DNA of 64,000 nt from Craspedostauros australis (Eukaryota > Bacillariophyta > Bacillariophyceae > Mastogloiales > Achnanthaceae). The position numbers and the translations under genes are program-made. The stretch spans positions 310,001 through 374,000 of the forward strand of contig JAMXDE010000006.1 of assembly GCA_026770025.1 (NCBI GenBank), in the 5' to 3' direction. Positions 62,100 through 64,000 of this stretch are shown piece after piece. The notes under the pieces are model-generated. The model was not told where the DNA came from. It saw only the letters and a list, made by a program, of their open reading frames with translations, and did no database searches. Each line of letters opens with the position of its first letter. Within the stretch, counting starts at the first letter, position 1.

Positions 62100-64000
62100 C
62101 TAGGACATGTTGAAGGTCTCCATGTTAAGGGCACGGGCGGCATCCACCTGGGCCTGCGTCAGGGTGCGCATGGAACACAGCTCCTTCATCTCCTCCTTGG
62201 TTCGGCAATTCTCCAATCCCGTCTCATACAATCCAACCACCTCTTCGGCGGCGCTGAGATCCTTGGACATTCCCAGCTTCAGCTGACCCAGCTGCACGTA
62301 CGCCGCATTGAACTGCGGATCCACCTCCAAGGCTTTTTCAAGAAGATCGATGGCCTTCTGGGCCATTAGCATTTGCTCACCAGCCTGCGGCGGAGTGTTG
62401 AGCTCCGCGAGGGCAGCATTGACGTACGGGGTTGGGTTCTTCGGTTCCAGCTTCATGGCCTTCTCGAAGTGACCCTTGGCGCCATCGAAATCGTTCTCAG
62501 TGAACAACAACTCTCCGCGATACGACTGGACTTCGGAACTGTTGGGGTTGATCGCCTCGGCCTTCTCCAGATGCTTCTTGGCACCGGCTTGGTCATTCTT
62601 GGACGACAGGACCGCAGCCAATCGCAAGTGCGCCAACACGTGATCCGGTCTCAATTCCACGCATCGTTTCAGGTCCTCCTCCGCCTTTGGCAAATTCTGT
62701 TGGAGCATTCTCAGGTTGGCACGGTGCAGCAATGCATCAACAGCATCGGGATCGATGGACAGGGCCTTCTCAAACAGCTTCACGGCCTTTTCGTGGTTCA
62801 CCGCATCCATCGCAACTCCTGCTTGCTTCACCAGAACCTCGGCCTGCAATTACCACGATCATTGTCACGTTACAATTGTCATGTATTTGTCGTCATTGTT
62901 GCCGTCGTTTATTTGTCGAAAGTGCGCATCGTGAACCATAAAAGGAATCGTCGCCACCGTCGCAATTGTCACCATCCATTCAATTTGAACATCGGTATGA
63001 GTATGCACAGTTGATGTGAGTGTGTGTGAGCTGAGTGTTAGCAGACAAGTCAGATGTTCACTTCGAACATGAAGTCAGAGCGATGGGTCCGAATAGATTA
63101 TCGCAATGCATGGATAGCTGATTGCAAATAATCCATCATGCTGTTCTCTTCAAATGAAACATTCCAGTTTTGTTCCATTGCGTCCAATACAAAAGATTGA
63201 TCAATTGCTGCATGCCATGTGTTACAGCACTCTCCAAAAAGAAAAACAAGCAAAACCACATGAAACGATTTGAGCACATGACAGAATGCCTCCACTCACA
63301 TTCAATGGTTCCAACACGACGCATTTCTCGTAACAGCTGTTGGCACCATCCAAATCGAAAGCCCAATGCTTGATCATGCCGGTCCATTCCAGCAGGCGAG
63401 CGTAGTCGTCCTTGTCCATGGCATCAGAGACCTCCGGCTTGCCCTTGACGAGCTTGTAGGCCTCCAGGAGTGTTTGGCGGGCCTTGTCGTAATGTCCATC
63501 GTACACATGGCGTCGTCCCTTCTTCATCATGAGGCTGGCACGATCTGGGAGGTTTTCCGCTGGTGTTTTGGAAAGCTTGTCGTCGAGGGACTGCGCGGAT
63601 CCGTCCTTGGCGGCCTTGGCCATCCATGCATTGTAGCCCGTGTAGCTCTTGAGGAGTTGCAAGACGGTGTAATCCGACGGCAAGGGAGTCGTTTCGGCAT
63701 CCTGCTTATCAAGCTTGGTGGCCCATTCCTCGAGAACCTCCGGAACACACTTTCCGATCAAATCTTCGAGCTTCGTCTGTGGCACAGGCGGCGGCGAGGA
63801 TGGCGGGATGCCCATTCGCAGCTTGTCCCTGTTCTGCTGCATGTAGAGCAGCTGCATGGCGCAGACCTCGACGAGGGCGTTGTAGTACTGTTTGAGATCC
63901 TCCAGTATTCTCAATTTGCGGGTGCGCGCCTTGACGTGGTTGACATCGTACTCGTCCAGAACACGTTTGCAATCCTCCAGGGCCAGCTCCGGAAGATTTC
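62100..64000 (-). CDS. TOM70: Mitochondrial import receptor TOM70-like TPR protein (C-terminal part)
   Basis: Exons >64000-63300 and 62843-62100 join in phase 0 across a 456-nt intron; the 5' end is outside the window. TOM70 is the outer-membrane receptor that takes preproteins from Hsp70/Hsp90. The visible part starts inside the first TPR cluster (ALEDCKRVLDEYDVNHVKAR), then MGIPPSSPPPVPQTKLEDLI and the conserved linker. TPRs of the core follow: MKKGRRHVYDGHYDKARQTL, then HWAFDLDGANSCYEKCVVLE. Exon 2 carries AVKLFEKALSIDPDAVDALL, AEEDLKRCVELRPDHVLAHL and AKKHLEKAEAINPNSSEVQS. It also has ALEVDPQFNAAYVQLGQLKL and the usual ending VDAARALNMETFNMS. The order and ending fit TOM70 better than STI1. 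Confidence 0.88.

Overview
The window looks like nuclear DNA of a photosynthetic stramenopile, most likely a diatom. Genes are intron-poor, with short GT-AG introns (about 100-460 nt) whose donors are mostly GTGCGT, GTGAGT, GTAAGT or GTACGT. At least seven products begin with a signal peptide followed by an Ala-Phe junction (for example ADAFTV, HAFSLS, TAFTFR, AAFSMS, EAFTAN), the bipartite plastid pre-sequence of algae with secondary red plastids. Complex I, TOM70, Elongator and spliceosome genes confirm a eukaryote. No rRNA, tRNA, CRISPR or recognisable transposase was seen.

Layout. 1-4.3 kb: a partial MFS transporter, a plastid protein made of tandem GKDEY repeats over seven exons, and a small CX9C protein. 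4.6-8.6 kb: copy A of a duplicated 4.06 kb unit carrying a single-exon P-loop NTPase of 989 aa. 9-17 kb: a plastid SDR reductase, PUS7, a Rossmann-fold plastid protein and PRP17/CDC40. 18-27 kb: a plastid protein of unknown role, a plastid SLC10A7/BASS4-like carrier, ELP4 and a plastid J-like protein. 28-36 kb: a type II Golgi-like glycosyltransferase, a long proline-iminopeptidase-like hydrolase and a class 3 lipase. 37.5-44 kb: DHH1/DDX6 helicase, a GST-HIT fusion and a HAD hydrolase. 43.9-47.9 kb: copy B of the NTPase unit, inverted relative to copy A. 48.7-64 kb: NDUFA13, a decayed PRP17 fragment, RRP8, a small unknown protein, a sulfotransferase, TYW1, a lumenal cyclophilin-like protein, an MgtE/SLC41-like transporter and a partial TOM70.

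Most of the window is housekeeping: RNA modification (PUS7, ELP4, TYW1, RRP8), mRNA handling (PRP17, DHH1), mitochondrial parts (NDUFA13, TOM70, CX9C protein) and plastid-targeted enzymes. The genes do not form one pathway or an operon.

The unusual part is the NTPase pair. Two intact copies lie in opposite orientation about 35 kb apart with near-identical flanking non-coding DNA, yet their proteins differ in dense clusters placed next to invariant Walker A and Walker B segments. This mosaic suggests a fast-diversifying family (conflict, recognition or effector role) or conversion from further paralogues. Other items of interest are the one-repeat-per-exon plastid protein, the GST-HIT fusion, TGACGTCA palindromes 230-290 bp upstream of four minus-strand genes, and the PRP17 remnant.
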